Source: Lachnospiraceae bacterium G11 (GTDB lineage Bacteria; Bacillota; Clostridia; Lachnospirales; Lachnospiraceae). From it: 64,000 bases of DNA. The notes beneath the pieces were generated by a model. The model did no database searches. It saw only the letters and a program-made list of their open reading frames with translations, and was not told where the DNA came from. Position numbers and translations under genes: made by a program. How positions within the stretch are numbered: position 1 is the stretch's first letter; every line of letters begins with the position of its first letter. Positions 6,722 through 14,237 of the stretch are shown here, one piece after another. The stretch spans positions 1-64,000 of the forward strand of contig FMWZ01000012.1 in assembly GCA_900103495.1 (NCBI GenBank), given 5' to 3'.

Positions 6722-8206
6722 TTACTGTAATATAGTTTCCATAATGTCTTTTTGAGTGAGATTCGTATTATCCAAATCCTTTAGGATGCTTCCGTTTCGA
6801 ACAACCAGTATTCTGTCAGAGGCCCTTATTACTTCGTTCAAATCGGATGAAATAAAGATGATGGCCATTCCCTTTCCGGCAAAATCTTCAATTGTCTTGA
6901 AAATATCCTCCTTTGCTCCAACATCGATGCCTTTGGTTGGCTCATCAAAAATAAGAACTTTCATTTTGTCGTCCAGCCATTTGGAAACAACAACTTTTTG
7001 CTGATTTCCGCCTGAGAGCTTTGCAATGGGAGAGTTTATGGAAGCTACCTTTATAGATAGTTTGCCAATCGCATCGTTGGTATATTCCTTCTCCTTTCCG
7101 AAGTTTAAAACTCCACGGCGAAGCATTCGTCCAAGCTGAATCAGTGTAGCGTTCTTGTAGATTTCCTGCTTGAGAATAACGCCTTCCCTCTTTCTGTCCT
7201 CAGGGATAAGCCCGATTCCGGCCTTGATTGCATCTTTGGGGTGCCGAATATGAACTTCCTTGCCTTCAACATAGAATCTGCCGGAGGTTCTTCGGTCAGC
7301 TCCGAATATACATCGCACGATTTCACTTCTGCCTGCTCCAACAAGACCGGCAAGACCAATAACTTCGCCGGGTTTAATCTCGAAGGAAACATTGTTTGTG
7401 CCATTCCTTCCGCTAAGGCCTTCAACCTTGAAAACCGAATCGGATTCTTTCTGGCAATAGGATTTAAGTCTTTGTCCGGCAACATATTTTTTACCCGACA
7501 TATGCTCGCTGATTAACGGGATAGTTAATTCATCCTTGGGGAAGGTTCCCACCATATCACCGTTTCTCATAATGCTTACGGTGTCTGCAAGCATGAAGAT
7601 TTCCTCGAGAATGTGAGATATGTAAATGATGGTTTTGCCCTGATCCTTAAGCTTTAGAATCACCTGAAAAAGCGTTTTCTTCTCATCATCCGTGAGAGAA
7701 GTGGTGGGTTCGTCGAAAATGATAATCTTTGCATTGGCATGAATGCATTTCATTATTTCCACCATCTGCTGCTTCGCTACGGACACATCCCTTGTCTTGA
7801 TATCCGGATCTATGTGAAAATCCAGCTCATCGCAGACTTTGGCATATTCTTCACGCATTTTTTTGTCCTGAAGCAGACCTCTTTTTGCGGATTCTTTTCC
7901 CAGAAAAAAGTTTTGTAAAATTGTAAGAGTTGGAATCATGGATAGTTCCTGATGAACAATGGCAATTCCCTTTTCAGCTGCCTGCAAAGGATTCTTTATT
8001 TCTTCCTTCTTGCCTTGTATCAGAATATCTCCTGACGTGGCGTGATATACGCCGCAAAGGATTTTCATAAGAGTGGACTTGCCGGCGCCATTGGCGCCAA
8101 GCAAAGCCCTGATTTCCCCCTCATTCACATTAAAGTCGATACCGTTAAGGACTGATACCCCCGAAAAGTCCTTAAATATCTGCCTCATTTCAAGCATTTG
8201 CCCCAT
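6722..8206 (-). CDS. Sugar ABC transporter ATP-binding protein, RbsA/MglA-like (two ATPase domains)
   Basis: At 494 aa this is the tandem ATPase of a CUT2 transporter. The first domain has Walker A GANGAGKST, signature VAKQQMVEI (degenerate) and Walker B IIIFDEPTT. The second has GLVGAGRSE, the signature LSGGNQQKV and VLIFDEPTKGIDVG, the usual hallmark of RbsA C-terminal halves. AAGGAGAA lies 8 nt before ATG 8206. It sits between the unknown protein at 8230 and the permease. It powers import of the operon's sugar. Confidence 0.93.
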   Translation of the reverse strand: MGQMLEMRQIFKDFSGVSVLNGIDFNVNEGEIRALLGANGAGKSTLMKILCGVYHATSGDILIQGKKEEIKNPLQAAEKGIAIVHQELSMIPTLTILQNFFLGKESAKRGLLQDKKMREEYAKVCDELDFHIDPDIKTRDVSVAKQQMVEIMKCIHANAKIIIFDEPTTSLTDDEKKTLFQVILKLKDQGKTIIYISHILEEIFMLADTVSIMRNGDMVGTFPKDELTIPLISEHMSGKKYVAGQRLKSYCQKESDSVFKVEGLSGRNGTNNVSFEIKPGEVIGLAGLVGAGRSEIVRCIFGADRRTSGRFYVEGKEVHIRHPKDAIKAGIGLIPEDRKREGVILKQEIYKNATLIQLGRMLRRGVLNFGKEKEYTNDAIGKLSIKVASINSPIAKLSGGNQQKVVVSKWLDDKMKVLIFDEPTKGIDVGAKEDIFKTIEDFAGKGMAIIFISSDLNEVIRASDRILVVRNGSILKDLDNTNLTQKDIMETILQ

Positions 8207-8229
8207 TTGGAATTCTCCTTTTACACAAT

Positions 8230-9330
8230 CTATATGTCCCCGGCAGCTTTGATATGCTCATTGGGTGCCAACATAATATCCCAGCAAAGAACTGCCCCAT
8301 CCATTCCGGATTCTTTGACTGTTAATAAAGATTCTTTAATATATTTCGGGTCGGTCCTTGCCACGTCTTCCCTGTAGTTAACCTCTATGCCGGGATATTT
8401 TGCACATTTAAGATGCCTTATCCTTGCAAGTTCTCCGGCTAAGAATGCCTTGTCAAATTTAATGTCGGGATAGGATTTTGTACCGTCAAGACTACTTCTA
8501 AGCAATTCATATTCGTACCCTATACCGGCCGGAGCTTCGGTACGCCTGTACATCATTGGCTTTATGAAATCAACATCCCCTGATAACAATTCGTAATTCT
8601 GGCCAACGTATTGGCTAAGAAGAGGGAAGTACAAATCAAGCCCGACTTTTTTGTTATTATTCTTGAAATACCTGCAAAGGGAATTGACGCTTTCGGCAAT
8701 AAGATTTCCCTTTAGCCTGAAAAACTTGGCTAAGACATTGGATTTAAAGGAAAAATCTCTGCCGGGAACATATTCATTAATGTCCCAGAATCCGGCCCCT
8801 GCCTTTGAATAAACTTCCTTGAGTGCCTCTAAATCCAAATCGTTAGCTCTGTAGTATTTGGCGCACTCAGGACATCCGCAGCTTAATACTCCACCTGTTC
8901 CTGCGGTGAAGGAGGAGGTTCTGATTTTATCAAGAAAAATACCGTCAAAATCTACTTTGGAGAAAAACTCCTCGTAGACGCTTATGACATTCTCTATATT
9001 TTCTTTAGAAGAAGGGCAGTAAAAACTGAAATTCTCTCCTTCCTGGAATGACAGGGACGCCAAAGGCTTATTCCAAAGATCCTCAGCCATTCGGGCTTTC
9101 CTTAGTTCGCCGATTTCTGAGAAAACCGGCAGCCACAGATACATCTCGATTCCCTTCGAGTGGAGAAAATCGCCGATTTTACCATATACAGAAGAATCAG
9201 TATTCCAGCCGATAATGACCTTGTCTATGGGAACATTTGCCGGTATCGAGCCAAGTTTATCAATTATTTCTTCGGCTGAGTAATTGCGGTTATTCCAGCC
9301 GCCTAGGAAAATCTGAGCAATGTATTTCAT
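8230..9330 (-). CDS. Unknown protein, probable TIM-barrel glycosidase-like fold
   Basis: The 366-aa protein is not one I can assign to a named family. It has no signal peptide, so it should be cytoplasmic. The alternating hydrophobic strands DKVIIGW, IEMYLWLPVF, VDFDGIFLDKIR, KKVGLDLYF, DVDFIKPMMYRR and MDGAVLCWDIM resemble the eight strands of a TIM barrel with acidic residues at strand ends, as in many glycoside hydrolases. A CGCPECAKYY segment near residues 148-157 could bind a metal. It is the second gene of the sugar operon, between the ROK repressor and the ABC ATPase. ATG 9330 follows ACGGAG; a GTG at 9336 overlaps the repressor stop and is less likely. Confidence 0.6.
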   Translation of the reverse strand: MKYIAQIFLGGWNNRNYSAEEIIDKLGSIPANVPIDKVIIGWNTDSSVYGKIGDFLHSKGIEMYLWLPVFSEIGELRKARMAEDLWNKPLASLSFQEGENFSFYCPSSKENIENVISVYEEFFSKVDFDGIFLDKIRTSSFTAGTGGVLSCGCPECAKYYRANDLDLEALKEVYSKAGAGFWDINEYVPGRDFSFKSNVLAKFFRLKGNLIAESVNSLCRYFKNNNKKVGLDLYFPLLSQYVGQNYELLSGDVDFIKPMMYRRTEAPAGIGYEYELLRSSLDGTKSYPDIKFDKAFLAGELARIRHLKCAKYPGIEVNYREDVARTDPKYIKESLLTVKESGMDGAVLCWDIMLAPNEHIKAAGDI

Positions 9331-9332
9331 TT

Positions 9333-10370
9333 TCACTCCGTTATATTGGTCTGTCTGACCAGCTTGATATCGGAATTGATTGATTCAAAACCGACGGTGG
9401 ACAGACCTTCAAGATAGTATTGTCTTTCCTTATCGATGCGGATAAACTCGGGCATCATGTCTATGGGAAGAACTTTTCTGCAGTTATCGCGTATCTTCTC
9501 CAACATTCCGTCCTTGAGTTTTCTTCCGCCGATTGCAAGGACTGACGGGTTTATAAGGCTTATGATATTGACGGTTATCTTCGACACATCAAGGATTATC
9601 TGCTCATCGGATTTATTCCTGACGGAAATCTCCTTTTCACGAAGGTTTGTGTCTATCTGCATCAGGCCAACCTCACCGGCGAAATTGCCGGAGCCAAGAA
9701 CTATCCTTCCTCCGATTATTAACGCCGCGCCAAAGGTGTTACCCATATGAATGCAGGCAAACTCTTTGTTATCCTTGACATTGTCGGAGTAGTAGCCCAC
9801 GGCAGTGGTGTTAATATCGTTGCAGACACTTACTTTGATTCCAAAGGCTTCCTCTAGCTTTTCTTTAAGAGGGCAGCCCTCCAGACACTCAATCTTTGGG
9901 ATGGCGGAAACCTGTCCCTGCCTGGAAACAACTCCGGGAACTCCAACAGCCAAGGCTTTAATATCTTTCTGCCGTCTGAGAATCTTGCCGATAATATCCA
10001 TGATTCTCTCAACGGTCCAGTTCTCATCTGTTTCGATAAAATCAGAATCCGCTTCGTTGCCGTTCATATCCGTTATGGAGAACTGAACCTCCCTCTCCTC
10101 TAAAACGATAGAAGCGACGTAGCTTAAATGAGTGTTTAAGGAATATAAAGTGGCTTTCCTTCCACCCGTTGATTTGGCAATTCCATTTTCCACCACCACA
10201 TTTTCATTAAGAAGTTCGTTGATAATCAGATTTACTGTGGGCTGGCTGATTTTTGTTTCAGCAGATATTTCAACCCTTGTGGCGGTTTGAAGCTTTTGAA
10301 GTGCAGTTTTGATAAGTCCTTTGTTAATCTCTTTGAGCACATTCGGGTGCCCTGTCATCTGTTTTTTCAC
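9333..10370 (-). CDS. ROK-family transcriptional repressor with winged helix-turn-helix
   Basis: The 345-aa protein has an N-terminal winged helix (about residues 15-75, with ATRVEISAETKISQPTVNLIINEL as the recognition region) joined to a ROK sugar-binding fold (VGVPGVVSRQG, VCNDINTTAVGYY). It lacks a DIGGTN-type phosphate loop, so it binds a sugar as an inducer rather than phosphorylating it, like NagC and XylR. GTG 10370 is preceded by GTGAGG. It is the first gene of the operon and its start region lies just inside two matching palindromes (10380-10404, 10442-10466), which indicates autoregulation of the whole operon. Confidence 0.88.
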   Translation of the reverse strand: MKKQMTGHPNVLKEINKGLIKTALQKLQTATRVEISAETKISQPTVNLIINELLNENVVVENGIAKSTGGRKATLYSLNTHLSYVASIVLEEREVQFSITDMNGNEADSDFIETDENWTVERIMDIIGKILRRQKDIKALAVGVPGVVSRQGQVSAIPKIECLEGCPLKEKLEEAFGIKVSVCNDINTTAVGYYSDNVKDNKEFACIHMGNTFGAALIIGGRIVLGSGNFAGEVGLMQIDTNLREKEISVRNKSDEQIILDVSKITVNIISLINPSVLAIGGRKLKDGMLEKIRDNCRKVLPIDMMPEFIRIDKERQYYLEGLSTVGFESINSDIKLVRQTNITE

Positions 10371-10379
10371 ATCGGCCTC

Positions 10380-10466
10380 ACTTTTTTAAGTTTCTTAAAT
10401 AAGTCAACTACAATGTACCACACCCTATCATCTTTTGCAACACTTTTTTAAGAATATTAAAAAAGT
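10380..10466 (-). promoter_or_regulatory. Operon promoter flanked by two ROK operators
   Basis: The promoter on the minus strand is TTGCAA (10435-10440), 17 bp, TACATT (10412-10417). On each side lies the same palindrome ACTTTTTTAA-N5-TTAAAAAAGT: 10442-10466 is perfect and 10380-10404 has one mismatch. AT-rich 20-25 bp palindromes are the known type of ROK-repressor site. Two sites 62 bp apart (centre to centre) around the promoter suggest cooperative binding or a small loop. Confidence 0.8.
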
Positions 10467-10555
10467 CAATGTGACAGTTGGGGACTGCGCAAACTCGGGT
10501 GGAAAACACCAGCTGAAGTTTATTCAGAAAGTGTTGCACTTGGTTGACAAACCAA

Positions 10556-10632
10556 GCTGTCCCCATATTGCACCGTGCAGGTTGGGGACAGGCCCCGATT
10601 GCACCGTGCAGTTTGGGGACAGGTTTGGAGAG
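10556..10632. repeat. REP-like palindromic repeat, about two units
   Basis: A partial unit (CTGTCCCCATATTGCAC) is followed by a full unit and a third that is cut after GGGGACAGG and continues as TTTGGAGAGG, the same fusion seen at 2640. Confidence 0.8.
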
Positions 10633-10641
10633 GGTGTGAAG

Positions 10642-10669
10642 TTGCAAACCCAAGCAAATGTGCTATAAT
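10642..10669 (+). promoter_or_regulatory. Promoter of the antitoxin-like RNA
   Basis: TTGCAA (10642-10647), 16 bp, TATAAT (10664-10669), with a TG extension at 10661. Transcription should start near 10676. Confidence 0.7.
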
Positions 10670-10675
10670 AAAAGA

Positions 10676-10771
10676 GCAAGGGCATTACCGATAGACGGTT
10701 AGCCCGCTAAATAATTAAGTTGGTTGAATGACCGCCTCAAATCTTTGCTACGGACTGGGGCGGTTATTTTT
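10676..10771 (+). ncRNA. Antitoxin-like small RNA of a type I system (par/RNAII-like)
   Basis: A transcript of about 95 nt from the promoter at 10642 would end at the stem ACCGCCTC (10731-10738) / GGGGCGGT (10757-10764) followed by TATTTTTTC. Its 5' part (GGGCATTACCGATAGACGGTTAGCCC) shares GGCATTACC and GGTTAGCCC with the leader of the toxin mRNA at 435-518, which would give two contacts between the RNAs, as in the Fst/par type of locus. The toxin frame that should converge on it is deleted here (see next entry). Confidence 0.6.
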
Positions 10772-10834
10772 TCTTATGTGAAAGCTTATCCCCCTTTCTT
10801 CAAGGGGACACATAGCCCCCAAATGAGGGCTAAC
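10761..10834 (-). pseudogene. Deleted copy of the type I toxin gene
   Basis: The minus strand carries the toxin leader (TTAGCCCTCATTTGGGGGC ... AAGAAAGGGGG) and then jumps directly into the last codons (AAGCTTTCACATAAG plus AAAAAATAA). About 73 bp present in the intact copy (roughly 372-444), including the start codon and membrane span, are missing. The toxin promoter side has also been replaced. Confidence 0.75.
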
Positions 10835-10865
10835 TTGTTTGCAATAATGAAGTGAAATAACGATT

Positions 10866-10900
10866 TAGGTTTGGAGAGGCTGCGGTTTTTACCAAAGGAG
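10866..10900 (+). repeat. Dispersed repeat (GGAGAGGCTG family), copy C (partial)
   Basis: AGGTTTGGAGAGGCTGCGG then TTTTTACCAAAGGAG. The final AAAGGAG is used as the ribosome binding site of the YccF gene at 10909. The first 13 bp (AGGTTTGGAGAGG) also occur at 10621-10633. Confidence 0.7.
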
Positions 10901-10908
10901 AAGTAATT

Positions 10909-11280
10909 GTGAGATTTATTGGAAACTTAATCTGGATAATATGCGGAGGCCTGCTGAGCGCGCTGGGATGGTGGATTGCGGGGCTGCTTTGGTGCATAAC
11001 AATCGTTGGAATTCCTGTGGGGCTTCAGTGCTTTAAGATGTCTTCTATATCACTGAATCCGTTTGGAAAAGAAGTGGTAGATGAGGGCGGAGCCGTATCT
11101 TTGCTTTTGAATATACTCTGGATTATCTTTTCGGGTATTGAGCTGGCTGTGGTGAACGCGGCATTCGGGTGCCTTTTGTGCATAACCATTGTTGGAATAC
11201 CCTTCGGAAAACAGTTCTTTAAGATTGCCAGGGTGGCGCTTATGCCATTTGGGGCAAAGGTTGTGAGGGTGCATTATTAA
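10909..11280 (+). CDS. YccF-family inner membrane protein
   Basis: The 123-aa protein is made of two related halves, each with a membrane hairpin ending in the family motif (CITIVGIPVGLQCFK near 29-43 and CITIVGIPFGKQFFK near 92-106). This duplicated CITIVGIPxG motif is the hallmark of the YccF (DUF307) family, a membrane protein of unknown function. The start is GTG 10909 with AAAGGAG 8 nt upstream; that binding site belongs to a dispersed repeat. It is probably transcribed alone and is followed by a terminator hairpin. Confidence 0.88.
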   Translation: MRFIGNLIWIICGGLLSALGWWIAGLLWCITIVGIPVGLQCFKMSSISLNPFGKEVVDEGGAVSLLLNILWIIFSGIELAVVNAAFGCLLCITIVGIPFGKQFFKIARVALMPFGAKVVRVHY

Positions 11281-11288
11281 GGAAAAAG

Positions 11289-11318
11289 ACGGCCGGTGAC
11301 TGAGAAAGTCGCCGGTCG
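11289..11318. terminator. Hairpin after the YccF gene
   Basis: ACGGCCGGTGACT and AAGTCGCCGGTCGT pair with G-U steps around a short loop, followed by TTTG. It lies between convergent genes. Confidence 0.55.
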
Positions 11319-11345
11319 TTTGTGGTTATGGTTATTGGTATTGGT

Positions 11346-12275
11346 TTATTTGCTTATTAATTCTTTGCTTTTATTGATGACTGCGGTTACTTCATCGATG
11401 GAGCAGTTGCAGGATTCGGCAATCTCTTCGGGGGATTTGCCTAAGGAGAGCATGTTCTTGATGATGAGAGTGAGCTGCTCTTCCTTACCGATGGCGATGC
11501 CTTGCTCGATGCCATCTTCTAAAGCTTCTTCTCGGATAAGTTTCATATGACCCTTCTGGTTATACCTTGTTAAACTATACATGATGACCGCCTTTCTTTC
11601 TTTTTCCATGAAATCGCGCAGAATGTTGTTTTCAATGCAGTAATCGACCGCCGAATTGACGGCTTTCTGGAAGCTCATCGTTTGGGAGAACTCTCTGACT
11701 TTTGCCACATAAATTGAGTATCCGTTGAGCTCCTCGCAGCTTTGCATCAGGGATTTGTTCATGCCTTGATTGATGTTCAAAACCTTGACTGTGAGCTCCA
11801 GCTCGGGGTCTGTTGAACGACCCTCGTACATTTCTGAAAGCCTGTAGCTTGTTTCCTCGGGGAAAGACTCCGTGCCATTGTAAAAGACCACGAAGTGCGG
11901 CTCGGGGATTTGCAGTCTTTTGCTGCTGTAGAGGTTGCTTTCATCAATAATTTGCTGGTAGAGACTGCTAACGTAGAGCAGGCACCTTAGCGGTATGTTG
12001 GGGCATTTAGTCGACTGGTGTTCGTAGACGTTCAGACTTGTGTCCAAAATGAAGGACAGGTCGTTTCGCATTCCCATGAATATCGCGCTCTCCAGAGTGT
12101 TCACTATCAGCTCTTCAGGATTGTCGTAGTGCGAGTTGTTGATGGCGTTGTAGAGGTCCAGAAGCGCATGCTTGTCTTTGCTAAATAGAAGGCGGAAGAC
12201 CGTGTCTTTGTACTTCCTGTTGACCCAAGGCCATTTAAACCCCTTAAAACTATTAAATTTGCTATACTTTCCCAT
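11346..12275 (-). CDS. Rpn-family PD-(D/E)XK nuclease, copy 2
   Basis: The 309-aa protein is a diverged paralogue of the one at 2887-3798. The same core can be followed: KYKDTVFRLLFS, SHYDNPEEL, MGMRNDLSFILD, the ExQ motif in VYEHQS, PHFVVFYNG and VLNINQGMN. The C-terminal part (about 255-309) has the EALEDGIEQGIAIGKEEQ helix and a short segment resembling a helix-turn-helix (LGKSPEEIAESCNCSIDEV). The Asp and ExQ catalytic positions are kept, so it is probably active. The start region has no strong binding site visible next to ATG 12275 beyond GGATGGAAT. Confidence 0.83.
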   Translation of the reverse strand: MGKYSKFNSFKGFKWPWVNRKYKDTVFRLLFSKDKHALLDLYNAINNSHYDNPEELIVNTLESAIFMGMRNDLSFILDTSLNVYEHQSTKCPNIPLRCLLYVSSLYQQIIDESNLYSSKRLQIPEPHFVVFYNGTESFPEETSYRLSEMYEGRSTDPELELTVKVLNINQGMNKSLMQSCEELNGYSIYVAKVREFSQTMSFQKAVNSAVDYCIENNILRDFMEKERKAVIMYSLTRYNQKGHMKLIREEALEDGIEQGIAIGKEEQLTLIIKNMLSLGKSPEEIAESCNCSIDEVTAVINKSKELISK

Positions 12276-12286
12276 TATTCATTCCA

Positions 12287-12313
12287 TCCTTTCCGCATTA
12301 ATGCAGAAAAGGA
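12287..12313. repeat. Imperfect palindrome upstream of Rpn copy 2
   Basis: TCCTTTCCGCATT and AATGCAGAAAAGGA pair with one gap and one mismatch. It overlaps the leader of the leftward Rpn gene and could be an operator or leader hairpin. The rest of 12314-12450 shows an AT-rich promoter-like stretch and nothing else recognisable. Confidence 0.4.
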
Positions 12314-12451
12314 CAGAAAGCGCTTATCTACACTAATACTATCATATTTTTTCTGTTTTTGTATGGGAAAAAGTGAAAACTGAAGGTTATCACTTTTCGT
12401 CGGCAGAAACCGACATTGATATCTTACTATATGCCTCGGAAGAATACAATT

Positions 12452-12515
12452 ATTTTATAAAACTTTAATAATTCAACCCATTGAAACCCCAGGGCATTAT
12501 TGCTAGAGTGGAGAT
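12452..12515 (+). repeat. Dispersed repeat (GGAGAGGCTG family), copy D, promoter part only
   Basis: TTTTATAAAACTTTAATAATTCA then CATTGAAAC matches the downstream half of copy B. TTGAAA (12481-12486), 17 bp and TAGAGT (12504-12509) with a TG extension form a promoter for the glutaredoxin-like gene. Confidence 0.7.
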
Positions 12516-12544
12516 AGTAAGTAAACTGACAAGGAGGTAACAAA

Positions 12545-12856
12545 ATGGTTAAAATATACGGAATGCCCACATGCCCTTACTGCGATTACATTCATGAGCA
12601 GATTGTCGGGCGCGAGAGCGAATTTGAGTACATAAATATAGGTGAGAATATCAGAAATATGGGTGCTTTTACCAGGCTTAGGGATAATAATCCCGCTTTT
12701 GACAAATCCAAGAAAATCGGAGACGTGGGCATACCTGCCTTTGTGCTTGAAGATGGCAGCATAACCCTGGATCCGGCAGACGTGGGCCTTATTGAATATG
12801 GAACCGCCGGAGCCTGCTCCATCGAGGACCACAAAAGCGGAAGAAAAGGATGCTAG
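12545..12856 (+). CDS. Glutaredoxin-like protein
   Basis: The 103-aa protein has a thioredoxin fold with the dithiol active site C10-P-Y-C13 near the N-terminus and the cis-proline region GDVGIPAFV near residues 58-66. It would reduce disulfides in the cytoplasm. AAGGAGG lies 8 nt before the ATG. The promoter comes from the dispersed repeat just upstream. The C-terminal tail ends GRKGC, an extra cysteine outside the active site. The next gene begins 26 bp later, so the two are probably co-transcribed. Confidence 0.88.
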   Translation: MVKIYGMPTCPYCDYIHEQIVGRESEFEYINIGENIRNMGAFTRLRDNNPAFDKSKKIGDVGIPAFVLEDGSITLDPADVGLIEYGTAGACSIEDHKSGRKGC

Positions 12857-12881
12857 GATAATAGAAACAGAGGAAATAAAG

Positions 12882-13202
12882 ATGAAACAGGAAACAATTG
12901 ATCGTATCCGAAAATTTGTGTCGGACAGGGATTGGAATCAGTTCCATACTCCCTCAAATATGGCCAAATCCATCGCCATCGAGGCTGCAGAACTTCTTGA
13001 ATGCTTCCAGTGGTCTGACACGGAATACGATTTGCAGCATGTGAAGGAAGAACTTGCCGATGTAATGGTTTACTGCCAGGACATGCTTGATGCCCTTGGC
13101 CTTGACGCGGACGAAATCGTCAACATGAAGATGGATCAGAACGAAGCAAAATACCCTGTGGAGAAAGCGAAGGGGAGTGCAGCGAAATATACTGAGCTGT
13201 GA
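12882..13202 (+). CDS. MazG-like nucleotide pyrophosphohydrolase
   Basis: The 106-aa protein belongs to the all-alpha NTP pyrophosphatase group (RS21-C6/dCTPase type). The metal-binding signature is visible as EAAELLECFQW (residues 34-44) and KEELADVMVYCQDM (55-68). Such enzymes hydrolyse non-canonical or surplus dNTPs to monophosphates. ATG 12882 is preceded by AGAGGAAAT; a longer in-frame start at 12792 would lie inside the glutaredoxin gene and is rejected. It lies between a glutaredoxin and a GH105-like gene, a mixed operon with no obvious common pathway. Confidence 0.85.
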   Translation: MKQETIDRIRKFVSDRDWNQFHTPSNMAKSIAIEAAELLECFQWSDTEYDLQHVKEELADVMVYCQDMLDALGLDADEIVNMKMDQNEAKYPVEKAKGSAAKYTEL

Positions 13203-13210
13203 GGAAAGAG

Positions 13211-14176
13211 ATGGAGAAGGTAATAAATGCGATGCTTGCCATGCAGCGATACCCCTGGGAGCAGGGCGTGTGCGCGCAGGCTTTATATGAGGCGGGGTAT
13301 GATGAGCTGTGGATTCCCATGGCTTATGATGCGGTAAAAAGAATGGACCATGAGGGCCGGCTTGCCATGATTGGCGGAGGTGAGGCAATTTCCGATCCTG
13401 CGGCCAACGGGGAAGTGTGCCTTAAGGCTTATGAGAAGAGTGGGGATGATTTTTTCAAAAAAGGCGCAGATGCCATGCTGGACTATCTCATGAATAAGGG
13501 CACCAGAACCGAAGACGGCGTGATTCTGCACAATGATGTGTCGTTTTTTGAAGGTTTTACGAAGTATCAGCTCTGGGCTGACGGGCTTTATATGGTTCCG
13601 CCGTTTCTTGCGGTTATGGGTGAATTGGATGAGGCGCTTTTGCAGATTCGCGGGTATAAGAGACATTTGTACGATGCGGAGAGACAGCTTTTTTACCATG
13701 TAAAAGATGTTGCAAAGGGCGAGTTCGTCCGAAAGCTTTACTGGGCTACGGGCAACGGCTGGGCGCTTATGGGCCTGGCGAGGGTGATTGAGGCGGCTCT
13801 TAAGGCGGGCAGAAGCGACGTGGCGGATGAACTTACGGCATTTATGACGGAGCTTTTGGATGGTTTGCTTCAGTGGGCCACCGAGGATGGCAGGTTCAGG
13901 GATATTCTGGATGACGAGACTAGTTTTGTGGACGGAACTTCGGCCATGATGATGGCGGCGTCGGTGTATCGTGGAATCGTTCTCGGGTTTTTGCCGGCGG
14001 AGAAGTATAAGGCCGCGGCGGACAAGGCTTTCGAGACGGTTTCTAAGCACATCGATGAGTACGGACTTTTGCGGGAGGTCTGCGGATGCCCGAGTTTTGT
14101 GGAATCCGGGACTTCGGCTGAGGCCCAGGCAGCGTATATAATGGCGGATGCCTGGAGAAGGTTGGGGGCATCTTGA
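13211..14176 (+). CDS. GH105/GH88-like unsaturated glucuronyl or galacturonyl hydrolase
   Basis: The 322-aa protein has the six-hairpin (alpha/alpha)6 pattern of YteR/YesR enzymes, which remove unsaturated uronic acid from rhamnogalacturonan or related oligosaccharides made by lyases. Family marks are RYPWEQGV near residue 13, HNDVSFFEGFTKYQLWADGLYMVPPFL near 107-133 with the catalytic-region Asp124, and WATGNGWALMGLARV. No signal peptide is present, so it acts on imported oligosaccharides. ATG 13211 is preceded by GAGGAAAG; a GTG at 13199 overlaps the MazG stop. It is the only pectin-type enzyme in the window. Confidence 0.85.
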   Translation: MEKVINAMLAMQRYPWEQGVCAQALYEAGYDELWIPMAYDAVKRMDHEGRLAMIGGGEAISDPAANGEVCLKAYEKSGDDFFKKGADAMLDYLMNKGTRTEDGVILHNDVSFFEGFTKYQLWADGLYMVPPFLAVMGELDEALLQIRGYKRHLYDAERQLFYHVKDVAKGEFVRKLYWATGNGWALMGLARVIEAALKAGRSDVADELTAFMTELLDGLLQWATEDGRFRDILDDETSFVDGTSAMMMAASVYRGIVLGFLPAEKYKAAADKAFETVSKHIDEYGLLREVCGCPSFVESGTSAEAQAAYIMADAWRRLGAS

Positions 14177-14237
14177 ATAAGGCTCAATACACGTTTTTAT
14201 TCTCGTATGTTATGTTCGAAACGAAAGGAGAATCCGA

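Noticed and set aside
12792-12881. Long form of the MazG-like protein
   Set aside because: The start would lie within the glutaredoxin gene; ATG 12882 has its own binding site and matches the family.
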